Positions 42,312 to 56,400 of a stretch of 64,000 nt of DNA are shown piece after piece (within the stretch, counting starts at the first letter, position 1; the number at the start of each line of letters is the position of its first letter). The stretch comes from Acridotheres tristis (lineage: Eukaryota; Chordata; Aves; Passeriformes; Sturnidae). The stretch lies in contig CM072887.1 of the NCBI GenBank assembly GCA_037013685.1, positions 45,125,154 to 45,189,153 of the forward strand, read 5' to 3'. The position numbers and the translations under genes are program-made. Under the pieces are notes generated by a model. The model ran no database searches. It was not told the DNA's origin and was given only the letters and a program-made list of their open reading frames with translations.

Positions 42312-45300
42312 GATGTATTAAATATGTTGAATGAGATTAGGATCAGTTATGCCTCAGGCTGGTGGAAATATGCTAGGTTACAAATGGGGCTCTTCATGGT
42401 TTTTTTTACCATTTCAGTGTGTGGGATAGAGTGTTCATTTAGTCAGAGAAATAATCAATATGTTACACCTTAGCATTGGAGCTTTATATAATAAATTTCC
42501 AACATTTTATAAAACACTATTTGTCCAGTGGTGAATTGCTATAGAACTTCTCTGACACAAAAAACCATCTAGTGGATATATGCTACCAGTTCTTTCAGTG
42601 TAAAAGTGAAAAAGTTGTTTGTTGTGTATATCCCTACCTATAATGTCAAATATCACCCCAGCATATAGAAAGTATACAGATCATTGTTTTCTTTCTGCAT
42701 AGTGAAAACGTGGAAAATGCAGCAAACCATTTTGGTACCTTATATGTTTTATGCAATTTTAATGCAGTTTAGTAATTAATTTTTCAGAATACTTTCTATA
42801 AGCTGTAGATTTAAACTTGTAGGGAAACAAAGACTTCTTTACAGACCAGAATATTTTGAAATTGCTGCTTCCTGTTTAGAACATTTTGAGTGAAAACATA
42901 AATGCTGTCCATCATTTACTGTGATCCAGACTTAATATTGTTTTTTCAGAAAACAAATACTTGAAAAATAATCCTTCTTCATTCTTTTATACTTTCTGAA
43001 CTTATTTGCCTCTGTGAGTTATTAGAATAAAGAACAGTAGGGCTTTATTCCATTTTTGCGTGGAGGGAAGTGAACTGAGTGAAAAATAAGAGGTCAATAA
43101 AAATTTTTAGAAAAGTCATATTAGCACAGATATAAAGAAACGCTGACATTTGCGTATATTTAGAAGAGGTTCAGGTGAAGATCTTATGGCAAACAGAAGA
43201 ATAAAATAATGAAAAAGAAATCAGGACTGTTTGTTATTTTAAAGGCTACATCAAAGTCTATTAAGAGCATGACTCTGCATAGCAGCCTGGAAGTGAAGAA
43301 CATGCGTGGTCTAACAGAAGCCCCATAAGGACAGGAAGGTGACTCCAAGAAGCTTTGGAGCACATGGAACAGGCTGCACTGAGAACCAATGGGAGTCTCC
43401 CATGCAACTCCCTTGAAGGTTAAGTTGCAGGTTTTATTGGTTAGCAGGAGACACACACACAGAGGGAAACCTGCCAAGGCCAATTTAAAAAGTGCAGATT
43501 TATTAATGCAGTCGATGGCAATCTTCTGCAATGTTGAATGATCTGAATTTCCCCTCTAGGTTTACTTGCGCTGTCTATGTCCACTCCTGAAGATGAGCGA
43601 AGGGAGCAGAGTCAGGGTCCTGTTGAGTGGCTGTCCTAATTAGGTGCAATAGCCTCACTCAAGACCTGGGAAGGTATCATTATTCCACTTGGGTTTCTAA
43701 ACTAAATTTCATTTAGACATGCAAACTGGGGTTTGATATTTACCTGGCTTTAAGGAAAAGGTCAAATTAAATAGCTATTAGCTGTTTGCTATTAGCTTTA
43801 AGGTCTTTCCTTCCAAAGGCATGAATATGTCTTGCAGAATAATTCAACTGGGGCTTGGACATAGCGGTTAGGTAAAGGGATTTACACCCATTTATAAAAA
43901 TAAGGGATTAAAGTGATTTACAGAAAGGCACACCAGTAACTCCTTTTGAGAATGGAGCTGTGTGTAACCTGTTGACTTCTCTAACCACACGATAATTCAT
44001 GCACAAGGACTCTGTGCTTAAGTGTATACAGGGGAAGATGTTTGAATGGGTCTTTTTACTGGAATGTATTGATTTATGAACTGGTTTTTACAACATCAAG
44101 GGAACCAAAATGTTGGTTGTTCTGAAAATTCTTTACATGTTAGAAGTAAAAAAAAAGTATATTCCTAAAGAAAGAAAAACCTCATTGCAGTCCACTTTTA
44201 ATATACAACTCTCAGAGAATTAAGTTGTCTGAATTTGCTTGCATTTCACTTCTATCAATTCAAGTTAAGTATATATTGCAGTGAAATTATTTAATGGAAA
44301 AATCTGCCCTAAAGTAACTTTCTAGTAGAGAAATTATTCTTTTATAACTTCCTGGTTTTGCAAAAAGATATTATTTTTTAATACTAATGTAGATTTTTTG
44401 AAAAACAGTTACAGAGTTAGGTTATATTGATGTGTATCAGACTGTGGAAAGAAAAAGTACTTGATGAAGCCAGCAAAATGAATGAGAAACATATATGTGT
44501 GTATATATATAGTAAAGTGAAAGCCCCATGAATTCCTTCCTGAATAGCTACTAAATGAGGCCTGCCAAACTCCTGCCCAGTGTCCCTGTGCATCAGTTTG
44601 CCCCAAATATTTTGTTAGCAATGTCGTTTTTCGCTGCACTTATGTGTTTAGGTTATAAACCCATACACGTATAGGTCTGTGTATACCTGGTGCTCCCTGC
44701 CTTTGACTAGGCCAGAGGAAGGCACTGTAAGTGTAATCATCTGTCATTTGTTTACTCAGGCTTCCAGATTTGATCTCTTGTTCTTCTGATTGGCTTGATT
44801 TCTGGACAGAACTTTCAATGAATAAATGAAAAAACCTAGCAAATACTGGCAGTCTCAAGTGAACTCTGACCTGCTGTGTTGTGGGGACTGTTAGTGGGAA
44901 ATTACATATGATATTTCCTGCACAGGATCCCAACCCAGCAATGCACCTGGAAAAACTGCAGCCAGTGGAAAGCACAGTGAAGTCAGCACTTGGGAGCCAG
45001 GCACTCAGATCACAAAACTGAGACCCTTTTGCACTGGCTTCCTATACCTGGGGTTTTTTGGCACATACAGAGTAAAATCCCAGCCTTTCATCTCCTTGGG
45101 GTAATGACAGCTTGCAAATGTGGTAATAGCTCTAGAGATTTTGTGTGCTGTCACTGACCATGAGCTCCCTGTAAACCACATCTCCATCATTCCCTAAAAC
45201 TCTCCTGTACTAGAGGCTGTAATATGGCTCAGACTGTCAATATCTTCCATTTCCCTCTTCTGATACAAGTATTTGTCTTTCTTCTTCCATTATAGGTTAG

Positions 45301-47460
45301 GGCCCCCCATTTCCAGATGAACTTCTCATTGCCCATGCCAGCAAATCTGCATATTTATGGCTTCAGTTTACTTTCTTCAAATGGACAGATTTTTTAGTCC
45401 TAAGTAATAGTAAAGATTGTTTTATACTGGTTTCCTTTCTTTTCCTTTCTTTCTTGCCTTACAAACTAAGAGCAATGAGAAGCTTTGCAAATGTGCTTAA
45501 ATTACTCAAATAGAAAAGAAGTTTAAATTGCAAACAGTGTGTTGAAATAAACTCAGTGTGAAACCTTGCAGCATTGGAATTAGGGACAGTATTTCCAATT
45601 ACACTGGCATTTATTATAATTTCCCAACTCTCAGATTTTTACAAGTAAAGCAGACATTTTTATTTCAACTTCTCAGAAAAGCTTTTCTTCATTTTTGTGA
45701 AAGAAAAAAAACCAAGTATTTATAAGTAGAGAGAGTCTAGTGAAACATTGATTCAGCTAGATACTATCATTTGAAAATTATTTCTAGTAGCAAAAAATAG
45801 ATGGTATATTATGCCTTTTTGAATAAGGTCACAGGAATGCAACAGTAGAAACTCATTTCTGCTGACACTTTGTATCTCAGAAATTGTTTCCTCTGGTTCA
45901 CTAATGAATCTTTTTTACTTTTTTTTTAAATTTACCCTTGTCTGACACTTTTTACCTCTACCTTGGCAGGAAAAGTAATTTCCTCCTGTGAGTAAATGAG
46001 TGATAGAGGACAAATGAAAGGGCAGAAATATGCAAGTGCCGTGAAAACGCTCATTTTTGATTTTTAATATGCTGGAGAAGTTGGTGTGGAGTGTTTCTCT
46101 TGCAGTTGAAAGCACCGCCAGCATGGGAATATTGATAGGTTTACATGAATCTGAAAGAGTCACAGCTTATTTATATTCACTAATAATATGGAGCTTGGAG
46201 GAGAGATACATTTTCAGCTGGAAAAATTTTGAAGCAGCAGTAAGGACTAGTGAAAGGGATTGATGGGGCCACAGAGACATTTGGAAAAGCAAGCTCAGAT
46301 CAAAAGAGTCTACAGTGAGATTTAAGTGTTAGTCTCTATTTCAAAAGCTCAGGTAAACATTAATACATATCCAAGTGACTATGATTCAACACGGTCCCTC
46401 ATGGATACATTTTGGCTTTTGAAACTTTTACCAGGATTCTGGCAGCAATTAATATTCTGAAGTTTCAGTAGTTAAATTAATATTACTTCCTTCAAAATCT
46501 TTCAATTTCTTTTTAATTTTAAATTTATCAGTAACTTCAGCAGAAATGCAGATAATCCTAATCTCTGAAATTGGGCTACATTTGCTGAGGTAGGATTTTT
46601 GGGTTTTTGAAAAACCTGGAGACACTGAATGCTAAATGCCTATTCAAATCAATAGCTACTTTTCAGTGATGGATAAGTATTACAATGCTTTAATTTTCAT
46701 TAATTATTTAGTTAGAAAATTTACATTTGGCCGGCAGCAATGAGAATGGCAATGAAATCCTGCACAATTTTGATGATAAATCCACATACAGCAAAAAAAT
46801 CTAGAAAATCCTGCTGTGTGCAGTATTGATGACGTACATAAATATAGCAGCTCAGGCACATTCCTACACTGCTCCGTGTTGCCTGGCTAGTGCTAACAGT
46901 ACTACATTGCAAGTGTTTGACCTCCTGAAGACCAGGGTTTTCCAAATGTTTCAACATTAACATGTTCACTTTCCTAAAAACATTGCTATATCCCTTGCCT
47001 TTAGTTCTCACTATAATATGAATATCACTTCTAAGAAAGAAATATAAAGAAGCCATCTGGGATGTGGAATCCAGGTCTTTTATGTTATTTTGTGGTATAA
47101 AAGATATGGTGTATCTTTCAGATATTTTGGCTTGGAGCCACTTGAACAGCCAGCTTGTTTTTTTCCACATGCCCTCTGCTCCCGTATTTCAGGTGACACA
47201 GATAAATCCAGTGTATTTTTCTTGTGTCCATAGGTTTGTTGAAATACCATAAACTCCTTCTCTTTCATCAACCACTGCCTCTCTGGTAGCAAGGAGTTGT
47301 TGAGGGTCAACCAGCTACTGCCATTGACTGATGTCAGGTTAAGCCTGGAAATGCATTTTTTTTCTCATCTATCACTTTTAATGTCTAAGTACTTTATTGA
47401 GATTCAGTTCTCCCTGCTTCCTTTCTCTCACAAAATGATACTGAATCAGAGAGATCCTGT

Positions 47461-47488
47461 GCAATGACTACTATGCAATGACTACTTC
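47461..47488. repeat. Short tandem duplication
   Basis: GCAATGACTACTAT is followed directly by GCAATGACTACTTC: 12 bases are identical across two 14-base units. Confidence 0.8.
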
Positions 47489-50373
47489 AGGAGCAAGCAT
47501 GGTGGACTTGCTTTGCCTGCAGCAACTGGAGTGGCAGAAAGCAGGACTTGACTCAGAAATCCACGTGTTTATCTGCCATCACTTGGCTCTGGCTCACAGC
47601 TTCACTGGCTTTGCCATAATGCCTGGTCTCTTTGGAAACCTGATTCTGTTCTTCATACTGCTGTACTAAGCATCAGCAATCAGATCTCAAGTCTCAGCTG
47701 AAATGGTATAAAAGTGATATAAGTGGGTGAGAGATTTTATGTATTTATTTAACAAAAAGTGTGGGTTTCCTGAAAGCCTAGGCGGCAGTGTGGCTTCTGC
47801 CTTCTCTTCACTAAGATCATCACTGGCACTTTTGTTGTCAGACATATGAGAAATAAGACATTGATTTGTTTATAATATATGCCAAAACAACTCCATGCAT
47901 TCGTCTTGTTCTGATATAAATTTCTGATGCTAACAGAACCTTTGTTCTTCTCTTCCTACTCTTTGAGTCTGTATTTCTGCCATGACAAGCAAAAATTTAG
48001 GTTCTTAGAAAAGTGGCATTTTTCCAGCCATTTTCAAGCAATTCTTCCTCTTGAGTAATTCACTGCTGAAGGTGCTTTCTTCTGTAGAAGCATTACAGCC
48101 CCAGCTGTTCTTGACCTGTTCAGTCCATTGTACCTGGACTCCTTTCCTTACTACATGTGGTTGTAAGAGCCTTTCTTTTAGCCATGAGAGCACCGTAGGA
48201 AGAGGGAGAACAGATGACAGAGAATTTCTGCTCCAACTAATAGACATGCCTTTTACCTTCAAGTGATTCTGTTGCTACTTTCAGTTACAAGAAACGTTAT
48301 CCCAAAAGGAAGGATTGTCTGCATGCCCTCCCTGCTTTACCTGTTGACTTCAGGTTTCCATAAGGAGTTACAACATTGCACCATTGTACATCTTTGTATT
48401 GTATTTTATAATTTGTGTCCCTTTTATATTTATCTAGATTGGTTTTGTTTGTGCAGTGAAATTTCATGCAGGAGCTTTTAGCACACAAGCATGTGCTGTT
48501 TATGCTTCCCCTGGTATCCCTGCCCTGGATGCAAATCCTACTCGCACCTCGTTCTCTCCAAAGGATGTGCCCTGGCCCACAGGACAGTTTTTGAAGAACA
48601 TAGTCACACTGCAGTACACATTTCTTGCTGAATACAAGGATCCAGGTGACAAGTCCTGCAAACTGGGAATACTGGGCTTGAACCACCCCTGAGAGCTGCT
48701 GCTCAGGTCATGCAGGAGAACAAAAGACAAAGCCTGCACTGGTCTTTCTACAGTAAACCTTTAATCCTGCAAGAAATGGGGAGAGGAGGTACCAATAGCA
48801 GCAAGTTTAAATTTGTCCTCTTCTCTGATGTCCACCAGTAGAAATCCAAAACTATTTTCTCTGGAGTCTGTCCACGGGTTGCTGCAGATACTTACCTAAT
48901 TAAGATTACTCAGTCCTAGGAGCTTTTACCCACATGTATCCCTGTAGGACTGGCAAGAAAGATTAAAAGAACAACAAAGAAAATACTCTCCTGAGTGGCA
49001 ACCAAATAGAGAATTCTTTTCTGATTCTAAAAAATAATTGGTCAGATTGACCCACACTAGCCTAGAAGTACAGCTCAGTGGCAAATCAAAGAGTAAAAGT
49101 GGGGCAGCTGGAAGATACAGAAGAATGGAAGCAAATCATGCTGCACTATTGCTACTTTTTTGAGGCAATGGTACTTTGTGAAAAGATGTGCAGCATGTGT
49201 CCCTACTCTTAGTTCAAGCATTAAAATACTTCTGACCTTTTAAAGCAGGAGATATTTGCCATTTGAGCAACCCTATCAAAGCTGGAGAAATATTTTCCTT
49301 GTGATTTATGTAAGACTCCTGATTTTAAGTCTTTTGTTGATTGTCCTAGACTGTAATGGGTTTACAAAATGCAGGCTTTATAGGCTTGAAAGGGAAAATG
49401 CAAACAATCATGAGTCCACTCTACCTTCTTATTTTAGAAGCAAAATCCTGTTACTTAGATAGCAACCTTTATAGCTAATGTAATTATATCTCCATGTCTT
49501 TCCATTTACCATGTGCAGCAGCCTGAATCCTCAGAAACAAAAACAAGGAGGGACTGCAGAGTACCATGGCTGTGTTAGCTAGATAGTGAATAGAAAATTT
49601 GTAGTGAAATAGATTAAAATATAGTTGCTGCATATAAAACCAGTCCTTTTTGTTGATGGAATGATCTTATGAATTGTGTAGACAAAGCCCTACAAAGATA
49701 TAGTTCAAGATCCTTCATTTTACCAAGTTGCATATATGAAAGTTGAGGAATACTTGTGATTTACTAAGTTCAGCTTTGCTCTACCCTTTCAAGGATATTA
49801 TTTTAAAGATCAGCACACATCACTCCTTCTGTAGTGTCTGGAGATACTGTGACAGAATTAGGAATACACTTGACTTCCACATTTAACTTTCTTAACGCTG
49901 AGTACTTCATTTTCCCTCCTCAACCTTGTGCCTCCTTTACTACAAACCTGCTACAACCATCAGACAAGAGTCTTAAAGAAATCAATACTCTGCGGTGTAA
50001 CTGCAGTGAATTTCTGGAGCAGATCCATTTTGCACACAGAATAAAATCACTACCTTGTGAATGTGTATTCTCTATACTAGCAGTGATTTTTTAAAACTGT
50101 AGTTCAAAACCTTCAAATTATAGGGATATATTTCAAGTGGGCAGAAAAGGAGATAGTCAAGCAAATCCAGTTAAATCTTAGAAAGAGGACACTGTCATGA
50201 GGGCTACAACAGGGATGTAGAATAACTGAAAATGAATTTTTCCTTAGCACCTCCTCCCTCTCTGTCAAGTCTTTTCATTGGAAATGTCTCCATTTAGTGA
50301 TATGCCCACCTGGGCACGTCTTTGTTCTGTAACTCAAAAGAGCAAACAGCTAAAGAAACCCACAAGCCCTGCC

Positions 50374-50396
50374 AAAAAAAAAAAAAAAAAAAAAAA
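50374..50396. repeat. Poly(A) tract, 23 A
   Basis: An uninterrupted run of 23 A. The preceding sequence shows no recognised retroposon. Confidence 0.85.
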
Positions 50397-52278
50397 CCTA
50401 AAAAAGGAGCATAGCATTGGAGCATTATTTGATTACTTGTCTGTATCTCACTAAAGAGCAATCACTTGCATGCATTAAAATTCACAGTGCCTGCCACCAT
50501 CGATTTCCCAGAGACTTTACAAATTCCTGGCAGCATGCATAAAAGGGGTTGAAGTTTGGAATGGGCCATTTTGATTAATCTACAGAATTCCACTAGGACT
50601 TGCAAATGTGTCTATTCTAAAGGGAAAAAAAAAGAATTGAACTTAAACTACAACAGAAAACACAGTTTTCTGCAATTTGGCTGCTAGTTTGATTTAGACC
50701 AGTACTTGGATGACATGCATTTTTTTTATCTGCTGTCCTTATCAAGGAATAGATATAACTTGGTTTCTAATTTCTGTGTATAAGACAAAGGCTTTATGAG
50801 AGACTGGTTAAGATTTTGTTGCAAAGTCCAGACTTTTGGTTCTGAATAACTATTGTGCCACCTAGTGAGTGTTAAACTACACTTCTAAATCGATAGAAAG
50901 GTGGACTTTAAACATACTGATGAATAAAGAAACAAAGTATTTATTAAAATAAATGAGTGACATGTTAAAAAGTATTTTCCCTTTTTTCTTGGTTATTTAC
51001 CAAGGTGTTCCTCTGAGGTTAAAAATATTCAGTTTTTACCATATTATAGCATTTTGTTTGCAATTGTATTAAAGAAATATACATAAAAAGGATGCACACA
51101 GAACTCTTTACCTCTCCAGCAATAAATCCATTCCAATAAATTACTAGCACAATTCATAAGCTTATCAGTGTGAAAATATATCCCCAAATCTCAGATGATA
51201 GGAATTTCCATTCTATAAAACAGTTAAATAAATAAATACAATAAAAATGTTATTTTCTGATGAACTGTCACTACTTGTCACCAAGAAAAAAAGCTTTAAC
51301 ACATTATTATGATTGCATGCTTTAAGGCAATATTTAGACAAAATAATAAGCAGTGGTTTATATTAAAATCATAGCACTCTGACAAAACTTCTCATAAAAT
51401 TTCCTTTTCCATATAAATAGTTTATGTCCAAAAAACTAAGTAGATTTCATTAGCCAGTAGCTTTTTCTAAGTTATTTTTCTTCTCTAGCTGAAACCTCTC
51501 AACAAGGTTGTGGGTTTTTTTCTTTCACTTTTTAAGTAAACCATCTGTCCTGTGTGGGAATATTGGGTTTGCCACAGTAGATAGCAGTAATATTTCAATC
51601 ACCAAAGCCAATAACAATAAATTTCCCTTAATAGAGCATTTCCTAGCATTTTTCAAGTCACTTTATTGCATCTTATGTTTAATTGCCACACTATCCATCA
51701 TCAATAAAAGCCAAAGTAGATAGTCTCCTCTTTTAATACCTGCATGCAGTGCCATAGTTACAGTAGAAAACCTAACGGTCAGCAATAGCTCAATTTAGAA
51801 ACTTTTAGATTCTCTGACATTCCAGGCAAGTTCAAATTCTTGTTGTTTAACACATTTAAATAGTGTATGTTAGAGATCTTTCCTATAACAGGACCTGACA
51901 CCAGGGAAACATCACATCGTGTCCAGAGACTTGGACAGCTCTATGCCAGACCTTGATGGAAACACAAATATTTTTATAATTTTTTTCAATGAACAATGGA
52001 ATGGAACTTCTCTTTTTTCAGCACTTCTTGTCACAAAATATCTGAGACTCAGTTCGAAGTTGAGCGAAAACTAAATTAGTTTCTGAAGATAAAAACCATC
52101 TTGTTTTGAAAAGCAGAAAATCTGTGGTTTGAGGGGGCTTTTTTACAGCTTTCTTCTTTTCGTTGTTGTTTGGGCTATTTATTTTCCCACCATGAAAAAG
52201 ATTTCCAGAAAAAAATATTTTCAGTTTTCTGGTTTAAAGGCTTGACAGACATTTTGTCATTTTATTTTCTTCTTGCAG

Positions 52279-52313
52279 ACAAATGAAATTGAAAAGATTG
52301 TGTCAGGTGTCAG
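52279..52313 (+). other. Candidate 35-base 5'-UTR micro-exon
   Basis: A pyrimidine-rich tract ends in TTCTTCTTGCAG (AG at 52277-52278). Only 35 bases later comes a near-consensus donor, CAG/GTGAGC, with GT at 52314-52315. It lies about 7.7 kb upstream of the CHRM3 coding exon on the same strand. If spliced to 60024, an ATG at 52283 would open a 17-codon upstream frame whose TGA (60044-60046) overlaps the CHRM3 ATG. This is a prediction from splice-site appearance only. Confidence 0.3.
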
Positions 52314-53059
52314 GTGAGCTTCTTTAGAGCTCAGTTTCCATGCTCTCTGAATTCTTTGATACTTGAAAAGTGTTTGTATGGTGTTCCAGTTTTCTCTGGA
52401 GGTGCATTGTGTAGTGAGCAAACAGAAAAAGCAAGTTTATTTCTCTTTAAGGCATAATCAATTGATTACTTCATTTTAAACCAGTACCAATTAAGAAAGT
52501 AAAGAGATCTGCCTATGAGGTTTTTTGTTCCCTGTAAAAGTTCTTCATGGCTAATATTCACATTAAATATGGAATTTAAATGCATGCAAGTATTACTAAA
52601 AGTACGGCAGGATTAGAAATATAATAATTTTTTTTTGCTTTATCTAGAATTCATAACAAGCTCTTCTCAATATGAACATAGTCAGACATGATTATTTTTA
52701 TAAAGGACTATTACATTTCAGTAAAAGAGGAGAAATCACTTACAAGGCTTGATTTTTTTTCTCTTTAGACACTATTTCTCCATGTTGATTCAAGGTATTC
52801 TAACATTTAACAACATCTGGGAGAATGTTATCATTAAGCATAAGAGTTCCCTTTATTTAACATAGTGAACATGTTAATGTTACTTTAAATATCTCAGTGG
52901 GAGGATTATCTGTGGAGTCAATGGACAGGGTTTCATAAGGAGAGAGCTGAAAACCTAGATCACAACTCTGATCCAACCTATACTAATTAACAAAATATTA
53001 ATAAATCCTGGGTTAAAAAGTGTAGCTATAATAAAATACTGAAATGAACTCTCTAAGAT

Positions 53060-53065
53060 GCACAG
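53060..53065. repeat. Left target-site duplication of the solo LTR
   Basis: GCACAG immediately precedes the LTR start and matches 53452-53457 exactly. Confidence 0.85.
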
Positions 53066-53451
53066 TGTGGGACACATATTGAGAAAGTAAGAAAATTACA
53101 GCCTGAAAAATATTCCGGGCTGGAGCTTTTCAGCTCTGCTCCCAGCTGATAAGCTGGTCCAGCTCAAGGCTAGGGAGAATTTCTCCCAGGGTGATAATTT
53201 GGTCAAAATAAAAAGGAATTAATAACAAGATAGAACACCTGTTGTGGTGTGTGACCAGGCCCTGGGAATGGGGTGTCTTCTCTCTGAACCAATCATCTTT
53301 CCTCTACTCTTGGAATTGCGAGTCATGCTATAAAACCGAGTGTGTTTCTGAATAAACTTGTCTCTTTCTCCCTGTCATGAAAGACAACCATGTAGCTGTG
53401 CATCTTATTTCTGCTGCACTTAAAGAGTTAAAACCCCTTTCCACGGCTACA
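53066..53451 (+). mobile_element. Solo LTR of an endogenous retrovirus (class II/ERVK-like)
   Basis: The 386-base element starts with TGTGG and ends with CTACA, giving TG...CA ends and short inverted termini (TGTGG versus TGTAG). It is flanked by identical 6-base duplications, GCACAG at 53060-53065 and 53452-53457. Inside are a CCAAT box (53289-53293), a TATAAAA box 36 bases further on (53329-53335) and an AATAAA signal (53351-53356), in the order U3-R-U5 on the + strand. No gag, pol or env sequence adjoins it, so it is a solo LTR left by recombination. A 6-base duplication suits alpha- or betaretrovirus-like elements; the family name is inference. Confidence 0.85.
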
Positions 53452-53457
53452 GCACAG
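53452..53457. repeat. Right target-site duplication of the solo LTR
   Basis: GCACAG immediately follows the LTR end and matches 53060-53065 exactly. Confidence 0.85.
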
Positions 53458-56400
53458 GTTTTAATCAAGGAAAAAATATTCACTACTCACAAATACAGGA
53501 GATAATGGAATGGCATGTATTCTTCTTTCATTTAAATTTAATACCATATTTTTATTCCGTGTAGTAATAAATCTTTTTTCCAAACTTTCCTGTCCCTAGA
53601 TACCCACAATGTCAGTTTGCAGTGGTTTACTCAAAGTCAGTAAAACTCTCAATATTTGTAATTCTTACTGACTTCTGGCTGCATGTCTGTTTCCTCCAAT
53701 GTCAATTAGACGGATGGGATGTAATTCTAATAAGGCTCACTGAAACTGCCTGGAATTTAAATAATTTCCTCTCTTTATAGAATTGTACCACAAAGATTTA
53801 ACAGAGCCGATAATCGATATTTACTGTAATCTTAATTAGGCAAGACTTCATTTACTCTGGTTTTCAAGTGTTTGAAAACTCTAGGCATGTCCAAGCTCAT
53901 TTTGAAGATTTCACTTTGTCCTATATGAATTGTTTAGACAATAACCACTAAGTGCACTTGTCCAAGAAAGACAAGTACCCTTCCTTTGGCAAGTCTGCTG
54001 CTGCTACATGTGAGAAACCTGTGCACTGCCCTGAGGCCTATCACAAGTGAGATTAGTAGCCCATTTCTGAAACCTCTAAGAATCATTTTAGATTATTTCA
54101 AGATAGGATTATTTTGAAACTGAAAGTCATGGTGTGAATGAGTATTTGATCATGGAGTAAATAAATAATAAATAGCACAGAAACACTCAGTAAATCTGTA
54201 AAAATCACTGTCTAACTATGCAGACTAGGATATATATTTGTTATAGATGGCATATTTCTAAAAAAAGATATGCAAGAGAATTATACAGGTTGCATAATAA
54301 ATTCAATCTTTGATGGAAGTCGTAAGTGAAAGAGATCAGAAAGTGCATATCTGGAGTTTTGCACAGATGCAACGTCTGAGATTTATCTTCTCTGATCCTA
54401 ATGACAACACAGTATTTATTCTTATTTTTGAGGCCATATAAATAAGTAGATGTTTCCACTAAAGTCGCTGGCCATTGAAACACATTCAAAGTTACATTTC
54501 TATTATAATACAAAAGCCCTTGGTGAAGGATTCGTACTACAAGAAGTAAGCTGTTTGAAAGAGCATATTCTTTAAAAGTAAACACAGCTTAAGCAGTCAC
54601 ATCCCCAGAGGATGTTGCAGGTACAGCTGAGCAATATGAACAAAAGTCTGTCAGTCCTAGCGAAGGAGATGGTAGACGTTTGGCAAAAGCTAATTAGCAA
54701 ATTTAGGGACAGAAGAGGCTCTTGCCATGGCCCAGCTTTAGAGTGTATTTCTTTGCTGTGCCAGGCACATAGACTCAGTGTGCCAGACTCCCAGTGTGGC
54801 ATCCTTGGGTGCCCCAGCAGGAGCACTTGAGGTAGCATCCCCTTGCCTCTGCCCCCCAGGGATGCTCCTTTCCTCTCACTGCAGGGCTGCAGGGAGATGG
54901 ATCAGGTAGCTCAGTGCTATGCATTAGGTTCTCTATACACTCTTCAAAGTAATGAAAAGGATCCATATGATTAGAGAAATGAGTTCCTAACTTGCTCATG
55001 CTAGACCTCGAACTAGCAGCAGAAATAGAGTAAGCACTTAATGAGCAAATCTAATTCATTAATCACAAAAGTGATTTTAAAGAGCTGGCATTTAATTCAG
55101 GTGAATTTAGAAAACAAAACATATTTATGGATTCAAAATAGAAGAGTTTGGGTTGAAGTGTAACTGGGATATGTTTGGCCGAACATTATCTGTATCAAGT
55201 TGATAGCTAATAAGTGAAAGGTATAGTCTTCCCTCATAAGAATACTTGGAATAATGTGACAAAATTATGTGTATATGTAGCTGCAGATATGTGTGTGTGT
55301 GTGTGTGTATACACAGGTGTATATGTACATATACTTTCATCTGCAGTTCTATATACATACACTCGTCACACGGTATGTGACATACATTTGTATGTAGATA
55401 TACTTGTGTGTATATGTACATATATAAAAAAGTATATGACAGTCATTTGTTTTTAGCTACTGTGAATGTGCAAGACAGTGGCCAGGATTTTTTGTGGTGT
55501 GCTTGATTTCTATGGTTCTGTATTCTCATTCAGCAAAGAAGCAAAATTATATTTAGTGTAATATATTTAATATAAATGTGATTTAGTTATGGTAAATCTG
55601 AGGTCGTGTTCACTGATAATTACACTGCTTCCTGTTGCCACATAAACATTCATAAGGAATCCTGTACTTTGTGCTACACTAACTTCAATTGATATGAGCT
55701 ACTATAAATGTAAAACTGTGAATGCTTTCATCCTCCATTATGAGCTTTTAAAATTCTTTATTGTAATTTGAAAAGAAAAAAAAAACCAACAAAAAAACCT
55801 TTATGTGTTTTGAAATATTGTTATCCATAATATTGCTAATGATCTTAGGAAGACCTTAAAACTAGGATGCATATTTTTATTTTAACAAATAGTAGTTTTG
55901 GAGCAAAGTATATGTGCTAGTTTAGGTAACTGTATTAAGCATTCTGAAGGCTTCCATTCTCTGTGTTAGAAAAGTCTTTTATAAATCACTGCATGGAGCC
56001 CTCTGCTGTTTAGGCTAATGTATATATAACAGCAGTGCAGAAAAAAATGGAAAAATAAGGTAAGTAATTTTCTTGTCTGTGTAAACAGGTGCAATGTGAA
56101 ATTCTTCAGCCGTAAAGGCTTGCTAGTTTTGAGCTCACAGATAGCCAAGCCCACAGATTGCCATCTCACTTTCCAGAAAATGCTTCTTCAATCACTTTAA
56201 AGACAGCAAGGAAAATAGACTTCTTGCATAGGGAGGTTTAAGGAAAAGAAAAATTTTGGCAAAATGTGGAGTATTCACAAAAGCATTTAAATATTAAATA
56301 AGCAGAGAGAAATGAAATGCACTGAAAATATGTGACAGAACTGTTACTACTGTTTATTCTATTTTACTTTCTATTTACAGCAATGTGAAATAAATTAGAC

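Larger units (their letters stand above)
35946..53059. other. Non-coding stretch, no gene seen
   Basis: About 17 kb without a recognisable coding exon. It contains the 38649 microsatellite, the 40675 palindrome/hairpin, a CT-rich run at 45431-45456, poly(A) tracts and the 52279 micro-exon candidate. The longest unassigned frame, 149 codons on the minus strand (46721-47170), has no family resemblance I can see. Confidence 0.6.

Noticed and set aside
48297..48740. Several overlapping frames on both strands (up to 129 codons)
   Set aside because: Overlap in all frames points to locally low stop density from higher GC, not to selection; nothing recognised.
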